64,000 nucleotides of DNA from Diphasiastrum complanatum (GCA_029204225.1 CM055099.1:63921614-63985613), one strand, 5' to 3'. Counted from the stretch's first letter, positions 1 through 11,039 are shown. The notes: generated from the letters alone by a model not told the origin. Numbers and translations: made by a program.

Positions 1-2
1 AA

Positions 3-780
3 GAAGCCAAGATTTGGCAACGGAAACATGAAGAGAAGAAGATAGATGCCAAGATTCAGAAAATGCAATATGAGATGTGCCTTAAAAAACAAGAGAAGAC
101 CATAGCCATGCTATGAATAGAACTTGCCGCCACTAAATCCACAACCATTGTGATGGCATGCCAATTACATGCATACCAGCAAAACAATAAAGATAAAAAG
201 AAAGGACAAAGCACCAGCCTACGAGAACAAATCTCGGCATATCCTCTTACAGGAAGGAAAATACTCATCGATCAAAAAATCTTCAAACAATTCGACTCCT
301 ACATCCTGTACATACCGCCTGTGGAGTTCCCACTAAGACATCAAGTTTTTGAGTATCGAGCGACAACTAAAAATAGGTTTAAGTGGCCCATAATCCTGGG
401 TTCTTTTGACTTTTCCACCGAAGCATATTGTGACAGTCTAAGCAGATTCACTGTTATGACCACCCACCATATAGATGACATAGTACGACTAGCAGACCGT
501 TATACCCACCAGTTATAGAGATGGTTGCTTACGCCTTGGGGGTATCAGAATAGGACAACAACCCTAAAGTTAAATAAGTGGTGGTATAATCCAAATGAAT
601 CCATGGAACCAAGAGTTGATTTGGTGCTATATCTTAAAGTACGAGATAGGAACTCTAAGGAGTGAAAGACCATCAACGAGATGTTTCTCTTCTAGTTTTT
701 AGAAGGAACTGATGCGGTCCTCATCGACACAGAAGTTGGCTCAAGTCAAAGTGAAACAAATGTAAACACCACAAACAAAT
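3..780 (+). pseudogene. Decayed reading frame of unknown identity, possibly retroelement gag
   Basis: One frame can be followed from base 3 to about 780, broken by stops near 114, 516, 663 and 693. The longest open part (150-518) encodes about 122 residues. The N-terminal part is rich in Lys, Glu and Gln with a heptad look (WQRKHEEKKIDAKIQKMQYE), which suggests a coiled coil. A more hydrophobic middle follows (e.g. FKWPIILGSFDFSTEAYCDS). I do not recognise the family. A gag-like origin is a guess from the charged coiled coil and the surrounding retroelements. The left end is cut by the window. Confidence 0.3.
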
Positions 781-1970
781 ATGTGCAAGAGTGCCTTTGT
801 GACTGAGCACTAGTGGTGGAAATCATTGTATATATGTTTATCTTCTTATTAAAAAAAAAATTGTATATATATCTTGCAGTGAACTATTATGTTGTCGTTG
901 TTGAAAATCACACTCACCACCATGCATCATATAGACACAATGTGCTTGAATCATTTGTTGCAAGTCTGATTGATTGCATCCATGTCCCCCGATAGTTGGA
1001 CTTTCAAAAAGGACATGTCATTTTAAGTTCCATTTTTTTAGTATTTTATTTTTTTAAATCAAAGGAACATTTGTTAACACAAATTTTTATTTTAGATTTG
1101 GGACCTTGTACACAAAATATTTGACAAATGGGATAAGTTTGAAACAAAGGGACAGATTTCAAATGGGTGGAAAGGCAAAAAATGTAGTGGTGTGTAGGGC
1201 ATGGTTAAGGAATGAAGCTTGTGATTCGAGCGAAATATCAGTCACGGAAATGTGAGAGGAGAAAAAATGATGATTCTTGGTAAGATCCTACCATTTGCAT
1301 TTCATTTTATGCTCCATCTTCATGCATTCAGTTTGGATACTTGTGTATGAATGTGATTGTTGATTTTTTCTTCTTCCAAATTTGGTTTTGTGATAAACAT
1401 CAAGTAGATGTGCAGGGCTGAGAGGCTGGTCCATCATTCTACTCAGATCCGATGTTGCCTTGTGCTTGGTTCCTTGAGGAGTTCTTATTACAAATGTTGA
1501 GTGATATTTGTAATAAGCACTTTGTAGGTTTTTGTAATCTTTAGTTAGATGTTATTTTGTTGATCTAGTGATTTCAATTAAAGTAGATTCAGGCTTGTTT
1601 CTTATTTCTTGATAAGATTAGTTTAGAAATAATCTACAGACTATAAGAAACCAAGAAAAGATCTTAAGCATAACTGTAGAACGTAGATATATGAGTCCTG
1701 ATAGATCAAGCATTCAAGTTGAGCTTCCATTGTCAGTCAAGGATCGAGATCAGGCAGTCCTGCATTCCTATCTTCCACAAGCACACTTTTCACCTATTCT
1801 CTAAGATCGTAATTGCATTAGAACACCTTTCAAAGCTACATCCAGATTTGTGTAATACCATCGACAAACGTTCAAGAACCCAATTGCCACACCGCTCTCT
1901 ACCGTTTCTTGAAACCAATCCTCCACTGACACGTCTCCTATCATGCACCATTTTATGAGGACAGATAGTT
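781..1970. other. AT-rich stretch without recognisable genes
   Basis: Short frames only. I see no zinc knuckle, polymerase or transposase motif on either strand and no tandem repeat. Confidence 0.5.
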
Positions 1971-1974
1971 TGAT

Positions 1975-2295
1975 TCTAGAACCGACAGTCCTAGAACCGA
2001 CGACCAGACTTAAAGATTTACATCCGACGATTTTCCATCCGACATGCATCTGACGACGACCTACAACTGACGGTGCATGTGACGATTATATCCGATGTTG
2101 CATCCGATGGGCTAGTACATTGTGGCATCCGCCTTTGCATTTTTAGTTTGCATTCGACAATTGCACATACATTTGCATCTGACAAACCATTTTCATTTGT
2201 GATGCCCTCTATGCCCATTTGCATCCAACAATTTTGCATGCCACTTGCATCCGACATTGCATTCCACTTGCATCCGACAGTTTGCATCCAACACA
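1975..2295. repeat. Degenerate short repeat built on CATCCGAC
   Basis: The motif CATCCGAC or a one-base variant (CATCTGAC, CATCCAAC, CATCCGAT) recurs more than ten times in the same orientation, with irregular spacing of roughly 10-25 bases, often as TTTGCATCCGACA. Irregular spacing of a short motif resembles the subterminal arrays of CACTA elements, but no CACTA terminus was found beside it. Confidence 0.6.
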
Positions 2296-2459
2296 TCTGT
2301 GAAAGATTTCAACTAGTTTTGCTATTTTGGTCATATTTTTATATTTGGCAATTGAGGCCAATTTTCATATTAGACTTAAAGTTTGACTTTTCAAAGTTAT
2401 ATTAGTCTAAAATTATTTGAATAAACACTTTTGGAAAGTGTGGGAAACTATAGAACACG

Positions 2460-2592
2460 AGTTTTAGAAATTCAAGTTTGAATTAGAATCTAGTCCACCT
2501 TAATGCACTAGTTTTTCATTATGGAGGGAAACCAAAGTTTAAAGTTAGGTTTGGACCTATTATAAAAGGATGTAACTCATGGGAAGAGAAGA

Positions 2593-2665
<73 letters not shown>

Positions 2666-3050
2666 CTCATTCATGCTTATACATGGTTCTCTTTAGGTTC
2701 TACTATCCATTGGTGCACTATATTGGTGATATCTTGTGATCTTGTGTGTAGAATGCTTATTTTATGCTATTTTTGGATCCACACATGTGCAATATAGTAG
2801 CTTACTATTTTTTTATGGACAAAAACTTCATCATATCTTATGTTTGATGTTTGATCAAGTTCTTAGTGAGTTTGCATCTCTTCAGATTATTGAAATTCAT
2901 TAGAGTGTGTTTCAATCTTAGGAAGTGGCAAGAGCAATATAATAGATCATAGGTTGATCAAGATTTCTACATTCTATGTGTTGATTTGCTAGATATAAGT
3001 GCTATAAGAGAATTAAGAGGTTCCATATCTTTGTGATTTCTTTTTAGAAA
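2460..3050 (+). other. Copia LTR/leader region with TATA box (element A)
   Basis: This precedes a copia gag start. A TATA-like TATAAAA lies near 2560, just upstream of a CT tract. Bases 2880-3045 match 62846-62998 upstream of the other copia gag (shared GAGTGTGTTTCAATCTTA, AGGTTGATCAAG and GAGGTTCCATATCTTTGTGA), and 2700-2870 match 34200-34370. I infer an LTR 3' part plus untranslated leader; exact LTR ends were not found. Confidence 0.5.
2596..2662. repeat. (CT)n microsatellite
   Basis: About 33 uninterrupted CT units directly downstream of the TATA-like box, so it would lie in the 5' transcribed part of the retroelement leader. Confidence 0.95.
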
Positions 3051-3123
3051 CATATGTTGTATTTCAAAAGAGTGCTTTGTGCATTGGAACAGGTTGAAAG
3101 AGAAGCATCAGGTCATTGCAACA

Positions 3124-3420
3124 TGTCCACATCAAGTGGATACATATTGGAAGGCAATGATAGGCTTACCTAAAGCAACTATTCATTGTGGAAAGTGAGG
3201 ATGGAATCACTTCTTGAGATGAATGACATTTTGGATATTTTTGTAGGTTTGGAGGAGAGGCTAGAAACACAACAAGAAAAATTTGCAAGAGCTTCGCTAG
3301 CACAAGTGAGGAATGAATCGAATTCAGTCAACTTATAGGTGAATTTGGTGGGTCCATTACATAGAATACTAGTTTGGCTGGTCAGTTTAGAACAAAAATT
3401 TACAAGCATGTACATTACCG
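3124..3420 (+). pseudogene. Ty1/copia gag N-terminal fragment (element A)
   Basis: The frame encodes a gag start with NDRLT, a stop, then SNYSLWKVRMESLLEMND. It matches NDRLTSSNYSTWKVRMESLL of the copia gag at 63.0 kb. This is the DUF4219/UBN2-type N-terminus of plant copia gag, which forms the particle shell. A stop codon replaces one residue after NDRLT, and homology fades after about 40 further residues, so only the first part of gag survives. It sits 80 bases after the shared leader. It cannot be functional. Confidence 0.65.
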
Positions 3421-4030
3421 TAAAAATAGGCTATAAAAATCTCGGCAAAGGCTTCTGGAGATTTGAACCTATCAGGCGAATGTTTTCTAAGTCTGGCGAA
3501 GGATGAACCTTCGCCCAGGTACTGTCATAAATACATTTTTTCACAATCTAAATCTGTGGACAACCTAATTTTAACATTTTAAGATCATCTAGCAGGTCGG
3601 CAAAGGTTCATAATGAGGTTAAGATGCTCGACGAAGGTTCTTAAAATGGCATATCAGTGATACTTTGCCTAACTCAAAAACTAGATTTTCTTTTGACAGA
3701 AACCTTCACCCACCTCAATTTAGATAAATCTAGAGTGGATGTACAGTCTGAGAGCTCAGCGAAGGTTTATGGTACTGTATAGGCCAAATCTGACCAAAAC
3801 AGTAATTTTCCAAGTCTTTTTCCATCAAAAAATTATTGTGTTTTTTTTTTCCTATGCTGATGACTTTCTGACTTTTGCTCATCAGCCTTTTCTCATTTTT
3901 TTGCTTTACTTTTCTTCTTTTTTTTTCTTTTTTTTTTTACAAAAATTTCAGCAAATTAAGTGCTGAACACAAATAATCAAAAAACAATTAAAATTTAAAA
4001 AAGTATTGAGATTGGGCTTGCTAAATTGGC
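3420..4030 (-). other. Possible LTR of the adjacent gypsy element
   Basis: No coding signal. GGCGAAGG or GGCAAAGG and its complement recur near 3444, 3493, 3508, 3600, 3632 and 3757, as repeats in an LTR U3 often do. The position, 3' of the minus-strand gypsy pol, fits a 3' LTR, but no TG/CA ends, second copy or target duplication was found. Confidence 0.3.
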
Positions 4031-4041
4031 GGAGCAGACTG

Positions 4042-5144
4042 TCAAAACTTGCGTAATCGGCTGTCATTCACCGGAGTATCAAATCGTTTTCCATCCAAGT
4101 GCTCAAGAATTACTGCGCCATAGTTCAAGATTTCCTTCACTTTATACAGGCCTTCACTGGTAAACTTCAACTTTCCCTTGATCAGCTTGGTTTTGTACAT
4201 CAATGCCAGATCTCCTGCTTTTAGATCTTTTTTGTGCAATCGACGATCGAGCCATGCCTTGCGGCGGGCTTTCTCTGCTGCTAAGGCATGAACTGCCATC
4301 AATCGGGTTTCACATAATTTGTGCAACGCTTCATGACGGAGTTGTAAAGACTTATCATCATTTAATCATCCTATTGCTGCTATGCGTAAGGATGAGATCA
4401 AGAATTCAATTGGCATGAGAGCATCTTGACCATAAACCAGTTGAAAAGGTGTTTTATTTGTACTATTTTTGTAAGCAGTTATGAATGCCCATAATGCTGC
4501 ATACAGTTTATGTTCCCAATCGGACCGACTCGCTTCAACTGTCTTTGTCATAATGGTAAGAGAATCTTATCGGAAGATTTTATGTGTCCTTGTGAAGCGT
4601 AGGCCACCAACAACATCTGGTACTTCATGTGGTAAAACACACCTTTGTAAAATATTATTTGATCCACAATGATACAATTGTCCTACAATTAATTGATAAG
4701 GTTGAGCCTTATGAATCAGTTGTCTCTTCTGTACTTTTGTCAAGGAGTCATTCGGTTGTCCTAGCATCAAGTACTCAACAATATCTGCTACCCACTCAGG
4801 TACTTCTTCAACATAGAAAAATGCAGCGTCTGGCAATGCATTACTCTTTGGAATGAACTTGGTGCATTACAAAGTCCAAACGACATTACTTTGTAAGCAT
4901 AGGTGCCCCATTCTGTTGCAAAAGCAGTTTTATGGCGATCGGCAGGTGCAATCTTAACCTGGTTGTAACCACTAAATCCATCCAGGAAACTATAAGCTTC
5001 CGCTCCAGCAAGGCGATCCAAAATGCTTTCAGTAAAAGGTAACGGAAAGTGATCCTTTTGCGTCACTTTGTTCAACGCTTTGAGATTCACACAGATCCAC
5101 AATTTTCCATTTTTCTTAGGAACAATGACAATCGGTGAAATCCA
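4042..5144 (-). pseudogene. Gypsy pol 3' part: RT fragment joined to integrase remnants
   Basis: Reading leftwards, RT finger/palm sequence follows in frame after the stop at 5145: KLWICVNLKALN, DHFPLPFTESILDRLAG, then FLDGFSGYNQV and FGLCNAPSSFQRVM. Homology stops after FQRVM near 4840 and resumes with the RNase H to integrase linker (PDAAFFYVEEVPEWVADI) and a Cys/His remnant. The LDD catalytic motif, thumb and all of RNase H are therefore missing. A second gap near 4560 removes the integrase DDE core. The end is a recognisable integrase C-terminus (TNKTPFQLVYGQDALMPIEF, then a segment with GDLALMYKTKLIKGKL). The element cannot mobilise itself. Confidence 0.8.
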
Positions 5145-7031
5145 TTAAGTATGCTCGATCTCATAACTAAAATCGGCATCAAGCAATCTCTGAAGTTCTT
5201 TCTTTATCAGGTCCACCACATTAGGATTACAGCGATAGAACTTTGTAGCCTTTGGAATTGCATCAGGTACTAAAGGTATGGTATGTTCAATCACTGATGT
5301 CGGAATACCTTTCAAATCTTGATAAGTCCATGCAAAGCAATTTTGATACTTAATAAGTAAGAAGTGGAGTGCTTGATACTGTTTAGGAGTAAGTTGTGAT
5401 CCAACTTGTACAATCTTTTCTGGTTCTCCTAGTTCAACAAAATTCATTGGCTGCGTCCTAGCTGGGCCTTCGTAAACCTCTTTAGATTCCGGCATATGTT
5501 CTTCAGGTTCACGATGTGCTTTAGGTAACATGATAACCACATCATCCACTGTATAACATTTGAAATGTTCAGGCATATCATGTTGGACTACATCTGTTTG
5601 TTCTTTTTTGAAAGGACTTGTCTTGGATCTTCGCTTAGCCTTCTTAGCAGGAATCGATCGTGGAGGTGATGACTTTCGAGATGATAAATCTTTCTTCACA
5701 GGGGAAGACTTCCTAGACGATGATGTTTTACTAGAAATCTGACTTGAAGAATCATCCTCGACTTTTCCTTTTCCTTTATCCAATAAGGGTGGCACTTTCT
5801 CTGAATCAATCTTTCGAAGGGGATTTTCCCGTTTCAGGACTATATTATAATGTTGCTTAGCTTGTTTCTTTGTCATCGATCTTGTGATCTTGTCCTCCTT
5901 TAATATAACTGTTTTGGACGGTTTTACTGTGAGTTCATCAAGAACATTACAGACTCCAAATCTAGTCGGATCCATATGATTTAGAATATGCTCATCCGTA
6001 AGTTCTGCATTGCCATCATAAGTCAAGGCATGACTCACAGGAATGAGTTCATCCTCAATCGGATCTAGTATAGGTTTCGTTGATATCCAGGCTACATTCA
6101 GCACATTCAGTGGAAACGTGATTGGTGTATCCAAAGTTTGATCTAATAAGAAATTTTCACTCAAATCTGATTGATTATCTTGTTGACACATATATCCTGC
6201 TGTACTATCAATTGTTGCAAGAGCTTCATTCCAATTGACAGTATCCAGAGAATCGTAATGAACTCCCAAATTTTTCTCTGGTCGATCACAAATATGATCT
6301 GTTGTTGACAAATTGTCATCCTCTTTTTGAACCACTGATTTGATAGTCCAAGTTGTAGGATCAATTTTAACTGCACATTCACAATTTTTAAAAGTGATTT
6401 TTCCGGTACCCCAGTTATGAACTACTTGCGCAACTCGTAACCATGGACGTCCTAATAGAATTCGGTAGACATTTGGCGCTTCTGGTAAGTCCATTACTAC
6501 GAAAATAATGACGAACTGTACTCCCGCAATTCTGACAGGTATATCTTCCACCGTTCCTTGTGGACGAACTGTCGTTTGATCAACTAGCTTAATGGCAAAA
6601 GTAGTAGGCTTAATCTTTGTAAGGCCCCATTTTGCACATAGCTTTGTAGAAATCAGGTTAACTTCTGAACCGCCATCTATCATGGCTGCTTCTTTAGAAA
6701 ATTGTCTATGATGTATCGACAAAGTGACATTCTTTTGTTCACTTTCCCAAGTGGCTCCAACATGGAGTACTTCATTAGATTTTTCAAATCCAGCACAAAA
6801 AAGCGGCTCCTGATGGACTTCTGGTTCTTCTTGAGCTAACTTTTGCGCTAAGACTTCTTTTGCTTTTGGCACCAACTTCAAGAACTCTCCCAATGAAATA
6901 TTGATCTTGCTAGACAAAATGTTCATGAGTAGTTCTGTATGCGGTGCTTCTAGTTCAGTCATCTTGAAGGGTTCTTCAAGATGATGTAACTGATCATTCA
7001 TGTCCGTACGTAAATTTCTTGGCGGCTGCAA
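5145..7031 (-). CDS. Gypsy polyprotein segment: aspartic protease to RT start
   Basis: A 628-residue open frame, the longest in the window. The retropepsin-like site is AAMIDGGSEVNLIS near residues 115-128, with the catalytic Asp at about 119. A typical second protease segment with LLGRPWL lies near residue 195. A long Ser/Lys-rich linker (about 420-480) leads to the RT N-terminus (FAWTYQDLKGIPTSVIEHTI; KFYRCNPNVVDLIKKELQRL). The frame ends in a TAA at 5145 between EIEHT and WISPIVIV, and RT homology continues in the same frame, so one nonsense mutation splits the polyprotein. The gag frame lies just upstream at 7041. The ATG at 7031 is simply the first Met; the real product would be a Gag-Pol fusion. 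Confidence 0.8.
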   Translation of the reverse strand: MQPPRNLRTDMNDQLHHLEEPFKMTELEAPHTELLMNILSSKINISLGEFLKLVPKAKEVLAQKLAQEEPEVHQEPLFCAGFEKSNEVLHVGATWESEQKNVTLSIHHRQFSKEAAMIDGGSEVNLISTKLCAKWGLTKIKPTTFAIKLVDQTTVRPQGTVEDIPVRIAGVQFVIIFVVMDLPEAPNVYRILLGRPWLRVAQVVHNWGTGKITFKNCECAVKIDPTTWTIKSVVQKEDDNLSTTDHICDRPEKNLGVHYDSLDTVNWNEALATIDSTAGYMCQQDNQSDLSENFLLDQTLDTPITFPLNVLNVAWISTKPILDPIEDELIPVSHALTYDGNAELTDEHILNHMDPTRFGVCNVLDELTVKPSKTVILKEDKITRSMTKKQAKQHYNIVLKRENPLRKIDSEKVPPLLDKGKGKVEDDSSSQISSKTSSSRKSSPVKKDLSSRKSSPPRSIPAKKAKRRSKTSPFKKEQTDVVQHDMPEHFKCYTVDDVVIMLPKAHREPEEHMPESKEVYEGPARTQPMNFVELGEPEKIVQVGSQLTPKQYQALHFLLIKYQNCFAWTYQDLKGIPTSVIEHTIPLVPDAIPKATKFYRCNPNVVDLIKKELQRLLDADFSYEIEHT

Positions 7032-7040
7032 TGGTGAAGA

Positions 7041-7592
7041 CTAAACTTCAGCTGTTTCTTTAGCAACTTCAAGCTCCTCTTCTTCTTGCAGATGCTTGAT
7101 CAACTGTCTCATATCCTGATATCTTTGTTTTTCTATATTAAGATTTGGATAGACTCCCGATGTTGTTGGTATATCATTCAATGGTATAGAATCAGCAGGT
7201 ACTAGATCCATTACTGGTTCTTTCTGCTTCTGTGCTCTGGTGACCACCATCAAGGGTGCACTTGGTTTATTCTGAGCTATTGGTATTTGCTTGATTGTTA
7301 TCAAATTTATAGGTGTTGTAGCTGGTGGTGGCTTCGGTCTTTTTGGACAGTCTTTATAGCAATGCCCGTAACCATAGTCACGACAGAATGGTACAAATTT
7401 TTTTTTATTTGGACATTCTGCAACTCTGTGATTTTCTCCACATGCAAAGCATCCGAGTGGTGCTCTGGTCCAATTTCTGGAGGCTTGTTGTTGAGCGACA
7501 ACATAAATGGCATATTGTTCTGAAGATCCACTTGCTTGATCATTTCCATAGTTCCATTGCTCAGCATTTTTGTAAGGTTCTGGTTCCATCAA
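7041..7592 (-). pseudogene. Gypsy gag, C-terminal part with zinc knuckles
   Basis: The 183-residue frame has the knuckle CFACGENHRVAEC (C-x2-C-x3-H-x4-C) followed by CRDYGYGHCYKDC, in which the expected second Cys is Tyr, so the second knuckle looks non-functional. Downstream come VVTRAQKQK and a Glu-rich tail. VVTRA followed by a YPN and RYQ segment also opens the plus-strand element at 8083, so both belong to one family. Gag would package the RNA in the cytoplasmic particle. The frame is cut off from the upstream gag part by a stop and frameshift near 7670. Confidence 0.75.
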
Positions 7593-7671
7593 ATTGGCTG
7601 GAGGAGCGGAATGCTTTGGTGGGGCAGGTAAAGCTAAACATTTCGGGTATCCAAGAGCAGATTGTCATGGT

Positions 7672-8042
7672 CTTACTACTGGATTAGTTCCATATTGTGG
7701 TTCTCGATATCCCATCTGGGCATATCGTTGTTGAATTATCCGAGGGTTGAAGTTGCAAAAAGCAGTCTCATGATCAGGTGAATTACACAAATGGCAAACA
7801 CGGATTTTCATTCGTTTTTTCAATCGAGGAAACTCGTTCATTGTCTGATTTTCTATACAAATAGAACATCAAACATTTTCCCTGATAGAAAAAGCTTTTC
7901 AGGTTCCTTGTTTGCTTCTTCGTGGAAATTTTCCAATGCTTTCATCTTCTCATCAAATTGCACTTGCAACTTTTCCATCTGTTTCTGCTGGTTCTTCCCC
8001 GGCACCAAAATTGTAGTGGGTTTCTTTCCTTGCCTAACCTAA
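7672..8042 (-). pseudogene. Gypsy gag, central part with coiled coil and zinc knuckle
   Basis: Read on the minus strand from 8042, one frame gives a basic Gln-rich helix (KNQQKQMEKLQVQFDEKMKA) ending in stops near 7860. After a frame change comes CHLCNSPDHETAFC, a full C-x2-C-x4-H-x4-C knuckle (about 7770-7810). Homology continues to a TGA near 7673, just before the next gag frame. Stops and a frameshift make it a pseudogene. It ends at the inversion boundary near 8042. Confidence 0.6.
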
Positions 8043-8082
8043 ATCCAAGATCTAGTCAATCTAGCATCAAAGAGATGGAGTT

Positions 8083-8306
8083 AGTTGTCACGCGCAGCAC
8101 AGAAGAGGAAGGAAGTGGCTCCCTCACCAGCACTATCGGTCACTGATGACCAACCCTCAACTTCAGCGCCATATCCGAATGTGAGGAAAGAAAGAAGACA
8201 ATACCAGAAGATACGACACTCGGTAGAGAGAGCACAAGCGGAGAAAAAAGGGCAAGAAAAACACAACCCTACGGAACCTCCAGCTGATGGCGAACGAGAG
8301 ACATAA
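8083..8306 (+). pseudogene. Gypsy 2 gag C-terminal fragment
   Basis: The frame begins VVTRAAQKRKEVAPSPAL and continues through STSAPYPNVRKERRQYQKIR to a stop at 8304. It lines up with VVTRAQKQKEP and the YPNLNIEKQRYQDMRQ segment of gypsy 1. There is no zinc knuckle because the left part is absent. Its left end abuts element 1 in opposite orientation. Confidence 0.6.
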
Positions 8307-8342
8307 ACGGGCTCACCACTGCACACTGATTAGAACGATCGG

Positions 8343-9092
8343 TTGCATCATCATGAACCACCTTTTCACATGGTGGAGTTTGAGGAACCACGCACTAAAA
8401 GGCTCACAATCTTACTGGTGAGCCGTATAAGTTTACTCCTCGGAGAACTACTGCGGATTACACCACAAGCTAAAAGCCTTTTGGTTGAATGGGCCAAAGC
8501 AGACACAGAGCCAGTAGCGCTTGAGCTTATATATTGTACGGGCTATGAAGAGACAAGTAACGTCCTTCACATCGGGACAACATGGGAAAGTGAGGAACAC
8601 AACATCACCCTGCCAATCAAACACAAGAGATATGAGGATGAGGTAGCAGTAGTAGATGGATGATCAGGTGTCAATTTGATCTCCACTACTTTATATGAAA
8701 AGTGATAGGGGTTGAAGCCAGCAAGATTTGCCATCAACCTAGCAGATCAATCATGTGTAAAACCAAAGGGTGTGGTTGTCGATATCCCTGTAAAAATAGC
8801 AGACATGCAGTTTGTGATCACCTTTGTAGTAATGGATATACCTGAATCTCCAACTGCATACTGTGTTTTACTGGGAAGACCATGATTGAGAACTGCGCAA
8901 GTAGTATACAACTGGGATATAGGAAAACTCACTTTTGAGAACAGAGAGCGGGCTGTAAAGATTGATCCAACCACATGGGCAGTGAAACCTATTGCACCCA
9001 AGGCTGACAGATCATCCATGACAGATCACACAATTGATCGCCCCCAAGGCAAGCCAAGAGTGGTCACTATGATTCAGAGACGGATGTTGTGA
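8343..9092 (+). pseudogene. Gypsy 2 protease region, broken
   Basis: The frame at 8343-8663 parallels the N-terminal part of the 628-residue frame of gypsy 1 (LHIGTTWESEEHNITLPIKH versus LHVGATWESEQKNVTLSIHH). It stops with TGA exactly at the protease active site: EVAVVDG, stop, SGVNLIS, where gypsy 1 has MIDGGSEVNLIS. Further stops lie near 8704 and 8882. The second protease segment (VLLGRP, then AQVVYNWDIGKLTFENRERA) follows. The protease is inactive through nonsense mutation at its catalytic loop. Confidence 0.7.
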
Positions 9093-9184
9093 GATGGACG
9101 GATGCATTAGCAACGATTGAATGCTGAGCATGTCAATACGAATCAGACCTTGAACCCAATAGATCTTTACCCAAGTGTTATACC

Positions 9185-9850
9185 ATGGACACACCAACCA
9201 CATTTGGGGTGAATATGATAAACGTAGCATGGCTATCAGCGGAACCTATTGAGAACCTAGTGGACGATGATTTAGTTCCTTGGCAATATACTCTGACTTA
9301 TAATAAGGAGATTGAGCTAATAGATGAGCAGGTCCTACAGCACATGGACCTAGATCCTTACGAAATTAAGAAAGTACCAGCTCAACCGCCGCAAAAATCT
9401 GCTATGGCGAAAGTCTTGAGGATAGATCCAGCAAGGGCACCTATGAACAAGAATAATCAGTTGAAGCAACACTACAACCAGGTGATCCGATGGAGTGATC
9501 TATCCAAAGAGGCTATAGCTACAGTGCATGTTGATATTTGCAACAACAAGGCAAATATCACACCAGTTCCGCTGAAAGACAACAAGGACGAATCCACCGA
9601 TATTACAAAAAAGGACAAAAAGAAGGTGTTGGACTCCTTGAAGTCAATCAAGATGAACTCGGATACAGTGTCATCCTCTACTCATATGGCGGAGAACCAA
9701 AAGATGACCAGTCGGGCTAAGATCAATATGCTGAAAGAGAAATCTCGACGAGCACCAGTTCACGAGATGCCTGAGACTTTCAAGAATTATACCTTAGACG
9801 ACATGGTGATTATGTTGCCGCAAGCCCAACGAGAACCTAATCAAAGTTAG
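9185..9850 (+). pseudogene. Gypsy 2 protease-RT linker
   Basis: The 221-residue open frame matches the linker of gypsy 1 in order (FGVNMINVAWLSAEPI; NKEIELIDEQVLQHMDLDPY; ETFKNYTLDDMVIMLPQAQR versus EHFKCYTVDDVVIMLPKAHR). It is hydrophilic with no catalytic domain. A stop at 9848 separates it from the RT frame starting near 9895. Confidence 0.7.
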
Positions 9851-9894
9851 GCACCAGCGGAACAAGTCTTCGAGGGACTGCGCAAACATAGCCA

Positions 9895-11039
9895 ATGAAA
9901 CTTGCCGAGCCAGGTAAAGAAGAAAAGATAGTGCATGTGGGAGAGCAGTTAACGCCCACACAATTCAAAAGGCTACAATCATTGTTGGTGGAGTATAAGG
10001 ACTATTTTGCCTGGGATTATAGTGATCTGAAGGGCATTCCACCAACAGTAGTCCAACACACCATACCCTTGGTGGATGGAGCAGTCCCTAAGATGAGTCG
10101 TTACTACCGTTGCAACCCGAACTACACGGAACTGATCAAACGAGAATTGCAGAAGTTGTTAGATGCAGATTTCATTTATGAACTTGAGCACATTGAATCG
10201 GTATCACCAATAGTTATAGTATCCAGAAAGAATGGCAAAATGCAAATCTGTGTGAATCTGAAGGCGCTAAATGCAGTTACCAAAAAGGATCATTTTTCTT
10301 TACCCTTTACAGAAAGTGTCCTTGACAGAGTAGCTGGGGCCGAAGCCTACAGGTTTTTAGATGCTTCAACGGTTACAACCTGGTGAAGATAGCACCCCAA
10401 GACCAGCATAAGACAGCATTCGCCACAGAATGGAAAACTTATGCCTATAAGGTAATGCCATTCAGACTTTGCAATGCTCCAAGCACTTTCCAACGAGTCA
10501 TGAAGATGGCATTTAAAGAGTATTTGAAAATTTTCTTGGACGATCTGTGCGTGCATGGACCAGACTCAAAACACTTATCCAATCTGGAGAAGGTGCTATA
10601 AAAATGTCATATTTTTCAAATTTCCTCGAATCCAAAAAAATGTCAATTTTGGGTTACACATGGCTTGATTGTCGGCCATATAGTATCTAGACACAAGATC
10701 GCCACGGACCTATCAAAGATCAAAATCATTGTTGATCTACCACCACTAGGAACGATCCGCGAAGTCTACATCTTTGTGGGTCATGCTAACTATTATAGAA
10801 TCTTCATACTGGATTTTGCGGAGTTAGCCCGACCAATTTACAAACTCACAACGGATCCACATTGGAACGAGAAAGGCCTAAAGGCTTTCCAAAAGCTTAA
10901 AGATGCATTGGTTTTAGCACCAATCTTACGTCCACCCAATTGGTCCATTGAGTTTCATGTGCATACGGACACATCAAAGTATGTAGTTGGAGTAGTCTTA
11001 ACCCAGCCAGGAGAACACAAAAAGGATTTTTCGATCTAA
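9895..11039 (+). pseudogene. Gypsy 2 reverse transcriptase and start of RNase H
   Basis: RT fingers are intact (FAWDYSDLKGIPPTVVQHTI; ICVNLKALNAVTKKDHF; AEAYRFLDA). A frameshift near 10370 hits the FLD-GFSGYN catalytic segment. The next frame carries KIAPQDQHKTAFATEW, FRLCNAPSTFQRVM and IFLDDLCVHG, the xLDD catalytic motif that gypsy 1 has lost. After a stop near 10599 the thumb and connection follow (ANYYRIFILDFAELARPIYK) and then the first RNase H strand (HTDTSKYVVGVVLTQPG). Homology ends at about 11036. Transcription would have been from an upstream LTR, now missing. Confidence 0.8.

Larger units (their letters stand above)
4030..8042 (-). mobile_element. Ty3/gypsy LTR retrotransposon 1, internally deleted
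   Basis: On the minus strand the order is gag (8042-7041), protease and RT N-terminus (7031-5145), RT fingers/palm (5144-4840), integrase zinc region (4836-4567) and integrase C-terminus (4551-4042). This is the Ty3/gypsy order. Two internal deletions remove the RT catalytic centre plus RNase H, and the integrase core. No LTR pair was identified. The 5' side ends abruptly at about 8042, against a related element in the opposite orientation. Confidence 0.8.

Noticed and set aside
7287-8042. Plus-strand frames opposite the gypsy gag
   Set aside because: Antisense of a frame with clear zinc knuckles; no independent support.
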